This document shows positions 1 to 6,589 of a stretch of DNA of 24,312 nt, in pieces. How positions within the stretch are numbered: the stretch's first letter is position 1; the number at the start of each line of letters is the position of its first letter. The notes under the pieces are model-generated. The model searched no databases. It had not been told where the DNA came from and was given only the letters and a program-made list of their open reading frames with translations. A program made the position numbers and the translations under genes. The stretch is from HyVt-560 sp964577195 (lineage in GTDB: Bacteria; Pseudomonadota; Gammaproteobacteria; UWMA-0217), in assembly GCA_964577195.1 (NCBI GenBank), contig CAZNYF010000018.1, positions 1 through 24,312 on the forward strand, in the 5' to 3' direction.

Positions 1-1832
1 TGCGGCTTGCGCCCGGTGTTGATGTAGCGCAGATCAGCCCGAGCCAATGGTCTGTTTCGATACGTGGCTTTGGCGGTCGTTACGCCAATAAGTTACTGGT
101 TTTGATTGATGGTAGAAGTATCTATACGCCAACGTTTAACGGCGTCTACTGGGAGCAAATTGGTCTACCAATGGATGAAATCGAGAGAATCGAAGTCGTC
201 CGTGGCCCAGGTGCGACGCTGTGGGGGGAGAACGCAGTGAACGGTGTGATCAATATCATTACCCGCCATTCGAGTGACAGCGGTGGTGCTCAGGTTAACG
301 TACATACAGGCAATTTAGATAACAGTATTAATTTTCGCTGGGGCGCTAAAGCGACAGACAAGGTGGGGTATAGAGTTTGGGTAAGGCATGATGATGTCGA
401 TAGTTTTGATTCACTTTCTGGCTCTCCAATACTTGATTTCAGTCAGTTTGATAGTAATTATGCGCGAACAAGTGCTGGTTTTCGTTTGGACTCGGAAGGC
501 CAGTCTGGAGACCAATTTACACTCCAGGGTGGTGTGTTAGATCTGAATCAAGGGCAAGGCACAGTTTTTCCTGTCTTAACCTCTGAAGCAGGATTTGAGG
601 ATGTTGCTGATCGCGCTGATGTTGAGTCTTGGAATCTTCGGGCAAACTGGACACGTTCCTTATCTGTGACCTCGGAAATTGCCTTGCAGTTATCTCTGGA
701 TAAATATGATCGCAGAAGCTTTGCTTTTTCAGACCAACGCCGAATCAGTGATTTAGATTTTCAATACAGTTTTCAGGCGGGTAAGGCACATGCGCTAATT
801 TGGGGGTTGGGCTGGAGCGAGTCCAGTGATCGGCTCAGCTCCCAGAGCAGCGGTTTACTGACAGCGGTACCTGCTCGCAGGGCTTTAGGTTCAAAAAGCC
901 TATTTTTACAGGATGAAATCACACTCGTTCCCGATAGAGCCTGGTTAATGTTAGGGGCGAAAGCTGAGGAAAACGACTATACGGGTGTTGAATGGCAGCC
1001 GCAGTTACGAGGCTTATGGCAACCCTCTCTTGATTGGACATTGTGGGTGTCTGGTGCCCGCGCCGCACGCGTTCCTTCCCGAACTGAACGGGATTCGACT
1101 TTGAGCATAGGTTCACTACGACCAAACACTGAACTCAATCCAACTCCTTTGTTGGGCGTTACCAACACGGTAGGCCAGACTGGATTTAACAGCGAACGCA
1201 TGACTGCTTGGGAAATTGGCGTTCGTAATCAAGTGACAAAAAAACTTTCGTTTGATCTGGCGCTTTATTATCACAATTATGACAAGTTGCGAGAAGGTGA
1301 GCAGCAGCTGCCTAGGCTTGAGAATGGCAAGATCGTTGTTGATTTCTTGCTAGGCAATACAGCATCCGGTTCTGTTTCAGGCGCGGAATTTTATCTTGAC
1401 TGGAGACCGAAAGATGACTGGCGCGTGCAGCTTGCGCTAAACAATTTGAGCTTCAACCTTAAGTCTCAAGAACAGCCCAATTTGTTCCAGTCGCTCAATT
1501 TGCAGGCGTTACATTCAGGGTTTAGTCCTGCCTATCAAGCGTCACTGCGTATTGGCTGGACACCCCAACCTGATTTGGATCTGGATTTGTGGATTCGTGC
1601 GGTGGATAGTCTGCCCGTTGACCTGATTCGGTTTGAGCAAGCAGATTCGTCGGTGCCTGCCTATGAGTCATTGGATGCACGCATTGCCTGGCGACCGGCC
1701 AAGTCTTTGGAGGTTTCTCTCACCGGTAAGAATCTCCTGGAAGACGAGCATTTAGAATTTTTGGCTGAGTTCTGGTCATCGCCTCGTCTCGTTTCTCGCT
1801 CGGTATCGGCTGCCGTCACTTATCAATTCTGA
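1..1832 (+). CDS. TonB-dependent outer-membrane receptor, 5' end missing
   Basis: This is the 3' part of a TonB-dependent receptor, a gated outer-membrane beta-barrel that imports a ligand with energy from TonB/ExbBD. The reading frame is open from base 3, before the first internal ATG at 102, so the gene starts outside the window; 609 residues are visible. The first ~75 residues are the end of the plug domain, with the family hallmarks RGFGGRYANKLLVLIDGRS, IERIEVVRGPGATLWG and NAVNGVINIITR. The rest is barrel, rich in alternating aromatic strands, and it ends in Phe (VTYQF), the usual outer-membrane assembly signal. The barrel is short, as in BtuB/CirA-type receptors, but the ligand cannot be read from the sequence. 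The signal peptide and TonB box are not visible. The gene stops 6 nt before a YfiR-like gene and is probably its operon partner, which suggests a sensing role as well as transport (inference). Confidence 0.93.
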   Translation, partial: RLAPGVDVAQISPSQWSVSIRGFGGRYANKLLVLIDGRSIYTPTFNGVYWEQIGLPMDEIERIEVVRGPGATLWGENAVNGVINIITRHSSDSGGAQVNVHTGNLDNSINFRWGAKATDKVGYRVWVRHDDVDSFDSLSGSPILDFSQFDSNYARTSAGFRLDSEGQSGDQFTLQGGVLDLNQGQGTVFPVLTSEAGFEDVADRADVESWNLRANWTRSLSVTSEIALQLSLDKYDRRSFAFSDQRRISDLDFQYSFQAGKAHALIWGLGWSESSDRLSSQSSGLLTAVPARRALGSKSLFLQDEITLVPDRAWLMLGAKAEENDYTGVEWQPQLRGLWQPSLDWTLWVSGARAARVPSRTERDSTLSIGSLRPNTELNPTPLLGVTNTVGQTGFNSERMTAWEIGVRNQVTKKLSFDLALYYHNYDKLREGEQQLPRLENGKIVVDFLLGNTASGSVSGAEFYLDWRPKDDWRVQLALNNLSFNLKSQEQPNLFQSLNLQALHSGFSPAYQASLRIGWTPQPDLDLDLWIRAVDSLPVDLIRFEQADSSVPAYESLDARIAWRPAKSLEVSLTGKNLLEDEHLEFLAEFWSSPRLVSRSVSAAVTYQF

Positions 1833-1838
1833 TTAGCG

Positions 1839-2414
1839 ATGCCGCACCAGCAAACATCAATGATTATAAAGCGTCGGAGGCAAGCCCGTGTTCGCTGGTT
1901 TAGCCTGCGAGTGCTGTTGGTTGTGTTTGCGCTGCTAGGCCAGAGCAGTGTTGCTTCTGCTCCGGTAGACGATGTTCAGCTTAAAGCTGCCTATATTCAC
2001 AATTTCATTAAGTTTATCGATTGGCCAGGAGAGCCTTTCCGGTTGAAGCAGGAAATCGCTATCTGCACCGCGGGGGATGTTAGCCTGTTCCAAATGTTGA
2101 AAAAATCCTCTCTAGAATCTATCAGACTGGTCAATTTTCCTGGCAATGTTGATGGTTGCGATGTGCTTTATCTGGCAGAGCTGGAAACGGCAAAGCGTAC
2201 CCGCTTATTGTCAGTGTTGAGCCAGTCGCCAGTGTTGACGATCAGTGATATTCCAGGGTTTGTCGAAGCAGGTGGAATGATAGGGTTACAGCAGATAGAT
2301 GGCAGATTGCAATTTGAAATCAACCTGGATGCGACCCGGAAAGCAGGTTTGTCGATGGAGGCACGTTTGCTGAAATTGGCAGCACGTGTACTGAGACAAA
2401 GCGATAAAAATTGA
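1839..2414 (+). CDS. YfiR-like periplasmic protein (DUF4154 family)
   Basis: This is a 191-residue secreted protein. The N-terminus is strongly basic (KRRRQAR, residues 11-17), followed by a hydrophobic stretch (about 22-35) and SVASA near 37-41, which reads as a signal peptide. The mature part has the DUF4154 signature: VQLKAAYIHNFIKFIDWP near residues 46-63, then a short Rossmann-like fold. Cys76 (AICTAG) and Cys107 (GCDVLYL) match the pair commonly seen in this family and could form a disulfide in the periplasm. In Pseudomonas, YfiR binds and represses the membrane diguanylate cyclase YfiN. Here the next gene is a histidine kinase with the same type of sensor, so this protein probably modulates that kinase (inference). 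No convincing Shine-Dalgarno sequence precedes the ATG at 1839; an in-frame ATG at 1860 would still leave a signal peptide and is possible. Confidence 0.88.
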   Translation: MPHQQTSMIIKRRRQARVRWFSLRVLLVVFALLGQSSVASAPVDDVQLKAAYIHNFIKFIDWPGEPFRLKQEIAICTAGDVSLFQMLKKSSLESIRLVNFPGNVDGCDVLYLAELETAKRTRLLSVLSQSPVLTISDIPGFVEAGGMIGLQQIDGRLQFEINLDATRKAGLSMEARLLKLAARVLRQSDKN

Positions 2415-4741
2415 TGCGACAGTTTTTCAGCAATCTGTCTATCGATTCCAAGCTGAGGGGTATGTTGATAACCTCGATGTTGTTAGTGTTGTTACTGTCA
2501 AGTGGCGGATTTGTCGTCAGTCAGCTTTTAAATTCCGACCAAAAAACCAGTGAACGTCTGGCACCCCTCGCAGCTGTGTTGGGCAATCAGGCAACCGCAG
2601 CGCTGATTTTCTCAGATGCTGACTCAGCAGAGCGGGATCTCCAGTCATTGTCATCCCAGTCCAGTGTTTTAGCAGCCTACATCTACAATGTTGAGCACCA
2701 AATATTCGCAGCATATCCAGCGCTAGCTATCCAGCCTGCTGCACAGGTTGAAATCAATTCACTGGTTGCTGTATCCATGTCGGGTGAAGAATTAGAACCC
2801 GGTAAGTTAACCCTTGTTGATGGTAACGCGCATTTTATTCAGGCGTTAATCCTTGAAGGTGAAATGCTTGGATATATCCAGCTAGTGGATGATCTTTCAC
2901 AAAGCCGTCAGGCTATCCATGACTTATTGATTATTAGTCTAATTATCGTCTTGTTGGGAGGGTTAACTGCTGTGTTTCTGGCGCTTGCGCTACCGAGGCT
3001 AGTTTCCAGACCGTTGCGGCGTCTCAATGCAGTCGCCAGGCTTGTGACTCAAGAAGGGGATCATAGCCTACGCGCGACCAAAGAATCTAATGATGAAATT
3101 GGCGAGTTGGTAGATGGTTTTAATGCGATGCTTGGTGAGGTTCAGCAGCGGGATAAGGTGTTGCAGGCGTACAGTGAAAATCTGGAATCCCAAGTGCGGC
3201 AACGTACCGCCGAATCCCGCAAGGCGGTACATGTTGCGCGTACAGCGAATAAGGCAAAGTCTCGCTTTTTGGCTGATTTCAGTCATGACATCCGTACGCC
3301 AATGAGTGCCATCATGGGGCTGACGCAATTGCTTGAGAAAACCGATGTCACTGACCAGCAGGCGCGATATTTAGGACAGCAAAAGAAAGCCGGTAATTTG
3401 CTGTTGCAATTAATCGACGAAATTCTGGATTTGGCGCGAATTAAGCGTGGCCGGTTGAAGTTAAAACTGTCCTCTTTTTCGTTCCCCGGCTTGATCGAAC
3501 AGTTGAGTGATACGATGCAACCACTGGCGGATCAGAAGCAATTGAAATTACGAATAACGCTCGCGGAGAATATTCCTCAGAAGCTGAAAGGTGATTCCAT
3601 CCGGTTTTCTCAAGTGTTGCTGAATCTGCTTTCCAATGCGGTGAAATTCACTACTGCCGGGGAAGTGGTGTTGGACATTAGCGGGCGACGAGCGGGAGAC
3701 CGATATCTGATGTCTGTGGTGGTGACTGATACGGGTCAAGGAATACGGCGAGAAAACCTGATGAGCATTTTCAGGCCTTTTGTACATCTTAATGCTGAAA
3801 ACCAGGATCAGAATAAACACGCAGGCCTGGGGCTGGGGCTGGCGATCTGTGATGACTTGGTTAAGTTGATGGGAGGGCGGCTGGCGGTTGAGTCTACACC
3901 GGGAGAAGGGAGCCGGTTTTATTTTGAGCTACCATTTGAGGTTGTGGATGAGGCATTTAGCGATACAGAACTCGTTGAGCCTGAAGCGACTTCATCCAGT
4001 AAAAAGAATTCGCTACAGGTATTGTTGGTAGAGGATGATCCGCTATTGCAGCAAGTGCATGGCAAGCTGCTTGAGTTAATTTGCAACCATGTCGATATCG
4101 TTGGTGATGGAGAGCAGGCACTAAATGCTGTTCAAAGCCAAACCTACGATCTGGTCTTGATGGATTTGCAGTTGCCAGGTATGGATGGAGATCAGGTTAC
4201 ACAAGCCATTCGACTGCTCGATGGATACCAGAATTTACCAATCGTTGCTCTCACTGCTGACGGGCTAGAGAAATCTCAACAGCGTTGCTTGCAGGCTGGA
4301 ATGAATGAATGCCTGATTAAACCCGTTACGCTGGAGCAGCTCTCAGCAACAATCAGCAACTGGACGCATCTGTCCGACATCCTTGTTTCGAGTTCTGATG
4401 AAAATCAGATTGCAGAATTAGTGATGCCATTGCGTAAATTGGCCGAGGTGGCGGGTGATGCGGCGGCTAAGCAGTTGGGAAAAGAGCTGCAAGATAGCTT
4501 GCCTGAGTGGCGAGAATCGTTGGACAGCGCGATGCTTGGGGGTGACAAGCAAAAAGTACATGGGGTAGTCCACAGATTGCTGGGTTCGTCGAGTCTTTGG
4601 CATCATCCAGAATTACTCGAGCTACTCAAGAAAATTGATTCTGATCAATTCACGCAGCTGGACACATCATTGAGAAACGGGTTACTGGATCAGTATTTTT
4701 CTGATATCCATTTGGCTGTGGCAGAATTTATTACCACCTAG
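2414..4741 (+). CDS. Hybrid sensor histidine kinase (CHASE8-HAMP-HisKA-HATPase-REC-Hpt)
   Basis: This is an inner-membrane phosphorelay kinase of 775 residues. I chose the ATG at 2414, which overlaps the upstream TGA by one base; a TTG at 2411 would add one residue. Domains: transmembrane helix ~17-38; periplasmic CHASE8-like sensor ~40-165 (APLAAVLGNQATAALIF and a VLAAYIYN segment); second helix ~171-193; HAMP ~195-248; HisKA with His291 in FSHDIRTPMSA; HATPase with Asn408 (LLNLLSNAVKF), Asp439 (DTGQGI) and GLGLGLAI; receiver with acidic pair Glu540/Asp541, phospho-acceptor Asp584 (LMDLQLPGMDG), Thr614 and Lys636; C-terminal Hpt with His720 in HRLLGSSS. The Lys usual in Hpt (HxLKG) is Leu here. 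The order His-Asp-His is a classic relay, but no partner response regulator is nearby. The YfiR-like gene just upstream is its probable periplasmic regulator (inference). Confidence 0.94.
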   Translation: MRQFFSNLSIDSKLRGMLITSMLLVLLLSSGGFVVSQLLNSDQKTSERLAPLAAVLGNQATAALIFSDADSAERDLQSLSSQSSVLAAYIYNVEHQIFAAYPALAIQPAAQVEINSLVAVSMSGEELEPGKLTLVDGNAHFIQALILEGEMLGYIQLVDDLSQSRQAIHDLLIISLIIVLLGGLTAVFLALALPRLVSRPLRRLNAVARLVTQEGDHSLRATKESNDEIGELVDGFNAMLGEVQQRDKVLQAYSENLESQVRQRTAESRKAVHVARTANKAKSRFLADFSHDIRTPMSAIMGLTQLLEKTDVTDQQARYLGQQKKAGNLLLQLIDEILDLARIKRGRLKLKLSSFSFPGLIEQLSDTMQPLADQKQLKLRITLAENIPQKLKGDSIRFSQVLLNLLSNAVKFTTAGEVVLDISGRRAGDRYLMSVVVTDTGQGIRRENLMSIFRPFVHLNAENQDQNKHAGLGLGLAICDDLVKLMGGRLAVESTPGEGSRFYFELPFEVVDEAFSDTELVEPEATSSSKKNSLQVLLVEDDPLLQQVHGKLLELICNHVDIVGDGEQALNAVQSQTYDLVLMDLQLPGMDGDQVTQAIRLLDGYQNLPIVALTADGLEKSQQRCLQAGMNECLIKPVTLEQLSATISNWTHLSDILVSSSDENQIAELVMPLRKLAEVAGDAAAKQLGKELQDSLPEWRESLDSAMLGGDKQKVHGVVHRLLGSSSLWHHPELLELLKKIDSDQFTQLDTSLRNGLLDQYFSDIHLAVAEFITT

Positions 4742-4808
4742 AGATAGTTATGCTCTTTTCCCCTTGTTGGATAGGACTAAAATAAGTCCCTAAGGGTTTC
4801 CCCTAAAG

Positions 4809-4824
4809 TTCAGTACTTACTGAA
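4809..4824. promoter_or_regulatory. Palindrome TTCAGTA-CT-TACTGAA (possible operator)
   Basis: A perfect 7-bp inverted repeat with a 2-nt centre; its right arm begins the first 13-mer copy. The short centre suits a dimeric DNA-binding protein better than an RNA hairpin. The regulator is unknown. Confidence 0.5.
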
Positions 4825-4846
4825 TTTACAATTTCCCATAATTGAT

Positions 4847-4872
4847 TTAATTCACTTTATCTAGTGAATTAA
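4847..4872. promoter_or_regulatory. Perfect 10-bp inverted repeat (possible operator)
   Basis: TTAATTCACT (4847-4856) and AGTGAATTAA (4863-4872) are exact reverse complements around a 6-nt centre. The right arm is part of the second 13-mer copy. It is AT-rich with no T-run after it, so a terminator is unlikely. It covers the place where a -35 element for the TATAAT at 4881 would lie, as an operator or activator site could. Confidence 0.5.
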
Positions 4873-4880
4873 CAAATGCT

Positions 4881-4886
4881 TATAAT
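4881..4886 (+). promoter_or_regulatory. Candidate -10 hexamer TATAAT (upstream promoter)
   Basis: A perfect sigma70 -10 consensus lies between the second and third 13-mer repeats. No good -35 is present at 16-18 nt; that position falls in the inverted repeat. If real, this would be an activator-dependent or repressed promoter giving a ~300-nt leader to mraZ. In AT-rich DNA a lone TATAAT can also be chance. Confidence 0.35.
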
Positions 4887-5000
4887 CTACTGAATTTGCA
4901 CGGATTCTGCTCTAGATATTCAGTGTTCCGGTGTCCGGATTTTTGTTCTAAGTCATTGTTTTATAGAAAAAAAGCCTATGCCTGGCGGCCTGTTCATTGC

Positions 5001-5029
5001 TTGACGCTAAAGTGTCTGAGAACTATAGT
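5001..5029 (+). promoter_or_regulatory. Sigma70-type promoter for the dcw cluster
   Basis: TTGACG (5001-5006), a 17-nt spacer and TATAGT (5024-5029) make a near-consensus sigma70 promoter on the + strand. Transcription would start near 5036, about 155 nt before mraZ. It is the best promoter match I found ahead of mraZ and the likely counterpart of the mra promoter known in E. coli. Confidence 0.65.
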
Positions 5030-5049
5030 GGTTAGAAGTTGTTGAATAG

Positions 5050-5074
5050 TGGAAGAATTGGGAAGTTAATGGAA
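5050..5074 (+). promoter_or_regulatory. MraZ-box-like array: three GGAA units with 10-nt period
   Basis: The units are TGGAA (5050-5054), GGGAA (5060-5064) and TGGAA (5070-5074), exactly 10 nt apart. E. coli MraZ binds three short TGGG-type repeats separated by 5-nt spacers near its own promoter and represses the cluster. Number, period and position all match here, just after the predicted transcription start. Autoregulation by the MraZ encoded at 5192 is therefore likely (inference). Confidence 0.6.
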
Positions 5075-5136
5075 TTTCTCAGTTAAGAAGCTAATTTGTT
5101 CAGGCTACATTATATAGCGATCTGCCGAGTCTCTGG

Positions 5137-5158
5137 CAACAATATATTGTGGTTTTTT
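5137..5158 (+). terminator. Weak hairpin plus T6 in the mraZ leader (possible attenuator)
   Basis: The self-complementary ACAATATATTGT (5139-5150) with an outer C-G pair is followed by six T (5153-5158). A small TGCC/GGCA stem (5123-5138) precedes it. The stem is AT-rich and weak, so real termination is doubtful, but the layout resembles a leader attenuator 34 nt before mraZ. Confidence 0.22.
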
Positions 5159-5181
5159 AGGCTCAGTAATTGTGCATTGGT

Positions 5182-5186
5182 GAAGG
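5182..5186 (+). promoter_or_regulatory. Ribosome binding site of mraZ
   Basis: GAAGG lies 5 nt before the ATG at 5192. It supports this start over the longer in-frame frame from TTG 5096, whose extra 32 residues are not MraZ-like. Confidence 0.6.
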
Positions 5187-5191
5187 CGGGT

Positions 5192-5644
5192 ATGTTTCAA
5201 GGGGTCACACATCTCACGTTGGATGACAAAGGTCGATTTGCGATGCCGTCTCGGTTTCGTGATGAAATCCTTGCATCTTGTGATGGCCAGTTGGCGCTAA
5301 CCGTAGATCCCGATCAGTGTATGTTGATTTATCCCCGCCCCGTTTGGGAGCCGATTCGTGAGCATTTAATGAATGCAACCAATATGGATCCTTATGTCCG
5401 TATGCTTCAGCGCACGGTTGGAGGTTATGCGGAAGACTGTGAGATGAGTCCGCAGGGAAGAGTTTCGATACCTCCTTCAATTCGCCAAAAGGTAGGGTTG
5501 ATGCGTGAAGTAACGATGGTGGGTCAGGGCAAGAAATTTGAAATGTGGGATACAGAGCGCTGGAATGAAAAATGTAATGAATGGGCAAATGAGAGCTCGT
5601 TTAGCGGTTTAGGAGGAGAGGCGTTAGCGGCCTTTTCTTTGTGA
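5192..5644 (+). CDS. mraZ: Transcriptional regulator MraZ
   Basis: MraZ is a ring-forming DNA-binding protein of the AbrB/SpoVT fold that opens most dcw clusters and represses its own operon. The protein has 150 residues, close to the E. coli length. It shows two tandem half-domains, each with the conserved loop: DDKGRFAMPSRFR near residues 11-23 and PQGRVSIPPSIRQ near 86-98. The start at 5192 is set by the family's usual N-terminus (MFQGVTHLTLD) and by GAAGG 5 nt upstream. The gene ends in TGA directly followed, in the same frame, by the GTG of rsmH. Regulation is probably by its own product at the GGAA array 5050-5074. In E. coli, excess MraZ is harmful and is balanced by RsmH, which fits the tight coupling seen here. 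Confidence 0.96.
   Translation: MFQGVTHLTLDDKGRFAMPSRFRDEILASCDGQLALTVDPDQCMLIYPRPVWEPIREHLMNATNMDPYVRMLQRTVGGYAEDCEMSPQGRVSIPPSIRQKVGLMREVTMVGQGKKFEMWDTERWNEKCNEWANESSFSGLGGEALAAFSL
5611..5620 (+). promoter_or_regulatory. Strong Shine-Dalgarno-like sequence inside mraZ, far from rsmH start
   Basis: AGGAGGAGAG is an excellent anti-SD match but ends 24 nt before the rsmH GTG, too far for normal initiation. No in-frame start codon for rsmH lies closer because the mraZ TGA (5642-5644) blocks that frame. It may hold or pause ribosomes near the junction and help reinitiation. Confidence 0.4.
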
Positions 5645-6589
5645 GTGTCTGAGTCGAGTGGCGCGTTTGTTCATTTGCCAGTGCTTTACGAAGAGGCTTT
5701 GGCCGCACTGAATTTGCATCCTCGCGGTCAGTATCTCGATGCTACTTTTGGCCGAGGTGGGCATAGCGCAGGCATTTTGAATGAGCTTGATGTTGCTGGC
5801 CGATTGCTGGCGCTGGATAAGGATCCAGAGGCGATAGAGGAGGCGGGCAAGTTTGCATCCGATGCTCGGTTTCAGATTTGTCAGGCTAGTTTTGCCGAGA
5901 TTGATCAAGTGCTGAAAAACGATAGTTTAGATGGTTCAGGGTTCGATGGGGTTTTGATGGATCTTGGCGTTTCGTCACCGCAACTGGACGATGCGGAGCG
6001 AGGTTTTAGTTTTAGGTTGGATGGCCCTTTGGATATGCGCATGGATTCGAGTGCTGGTGAGACTGCGGCACAGTGGCTTGCGAGCGTATCTGAACAAGAG
6101 TTAAAGCGTGTTTTAAAGGAGTACGGAGAAGAACGTTTTTCCGGCCGCGTTGCGACTGCAATTGTGCAAGCTGTTAGAGAAGGTGGAATTAGCTCTACAT
6201 CAGAGTTAGCGAAAATTATACGTGCAGTGATTCCGGTTCGGGAGAAAGGCAAAGATTCTGCGACACGTAGTTTTCAGGCAATCAGGATTGCGGTCAATCA
6301 TGAGTTGGAAGATTTAGAGCAAGGACTGGATCGAATAGTTAAGGTGCTAAATAGCACAGGTCGTTTGGTAGTGATTACGTTTCATTCGTTAGAAGATCGT
6401 ATCGTAAAGCGCGCCTTTAAGCGTCTTTCTTCGCCTCCCCCGCTACCCCGTAAATTACCCGTTGCCGATGCTGCTGTGCAGCCAGATTTCAAAATTATTG
6501 GTAAACCTGTGCGAGCTTCGGAGCGTGAATTGCAGCTCAATCCTCGCGCCCGCAGTGCGACCATGCGAGTGCTGGAGAAAGTGGTATGA
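5645..6589 (+). CDS. rsmH: 16S rRNA (cytosine1402-N4)-methyltransferase RsmH
   Basis: RsmH (MraW) transfers a methyl group from S-adenosylmethionine to N4 of C1402 in the ribosomal P-site. The protein has 314 residues, the usual size. Visible features are the N-terminal VHLPVLYEEAL, the SAM-binding LDATFGRGGHSAGIL (31-45), ALDKDPEAI (56-64), and the family block DGVLMDLGVSSPQLD (101-115) followed by GFSFRLDGPLDMRMD. The start is a GTG immediately after the mraZ TGA; no other start codon fits the family's N-terminus, and the nearest strong SD is 24 nt away. Translation therefore probably depends on ribosomes finishing mraZ. The 3' end overlaps ftsL by 4 nt (ATGA). Confidence 0.97.
   Translation: MSESSGAFVHLPVLYEEALAALNLHPRGQYLDATFGRGGHSAGILNELDVAGRLLALDKDPEAIEEAGKFASDARFQICQASFAEIDQVLKNDSLDGSGFDGVLMDLGVSSPQLDDAERGFSFRLDGPLDMRMDSSAGETAAQWLASVSEQELKRVLKEYGEERFSGRVATAIVQAVREGGISSTSELAKIIRAVIPVREKGKDSATRSFQAIRIAVNHELEDLEQGLDRIVKVLNSTGRLVVITFHSLEDRIVKRAFKRLSSPPPLPRKLPVADAAVQPDFKIIGKPVRASERELQLNPRARSATMRVLEKVV

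Larger units (their letters stand above)
4818..4900 (+). repeat. Three direct copies of a 13-mer, TASTGAATTWRCA (putative operators)
   Basis: The copies are TACTGAATTTACA (4818-4830), TAGTGAATTAACA (4862-4874) and TACTGAATTTGCA (4888-4900), with starts 44 and 26 nt apart. The shorter core TTCAST occurs six times on either strand between 4809 and 4925 (4809, 4818, 4851, 4863, 4888, 4919). By simple base counting about 0.1 would be expected in that length, so the clustering is unlikely to be chance. No regulator can be named. Confidence 0.6.
4742..5191 (+). promoter_or_regulatory. Regulatory region between the kinase operon and the dcw cluster
   Basis: This 450-nt stretch holds no credible gene and is visibly AT-rich. 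An in-frame upstream extension of mraZ from a TTG at 5096 exists, but it does not resemble MraZ. In order it contains: a weak imperfect hairpin after the kinase stop (TAGGACT...AGTCCCTA near 4765-4785, no T-run behind it, so not a clear terminator); three 13-mer repeats with inverted partners; a TATAAT hexamer; a sigma70-type promoter; an MraZ-box-like array; and a weak hairpin with a T-run before mraZ. The components are listed separately. Confidence 0.8.

Noticed and set aside
4742..4800. Terminator for the kinase operon
   Set aside because: TAGGACT/AGTCCCTA pairs only with a bulge and no T-run follows; nearby AGGG/CCCT stems are 4 bp at most.
4965..4992. Minus-strand terminator (T-run next to GC-rich bases)
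   Set aside because: The GC-rich part gives only a 3-bp stem, and no minus-strand gene ends there.
5096..5191. N-terminal extension of mraZ from a TTG
   Set aside because: The added 32 residues do not resemble MraZ, and a good ribosome site marks the ATG at 5192.
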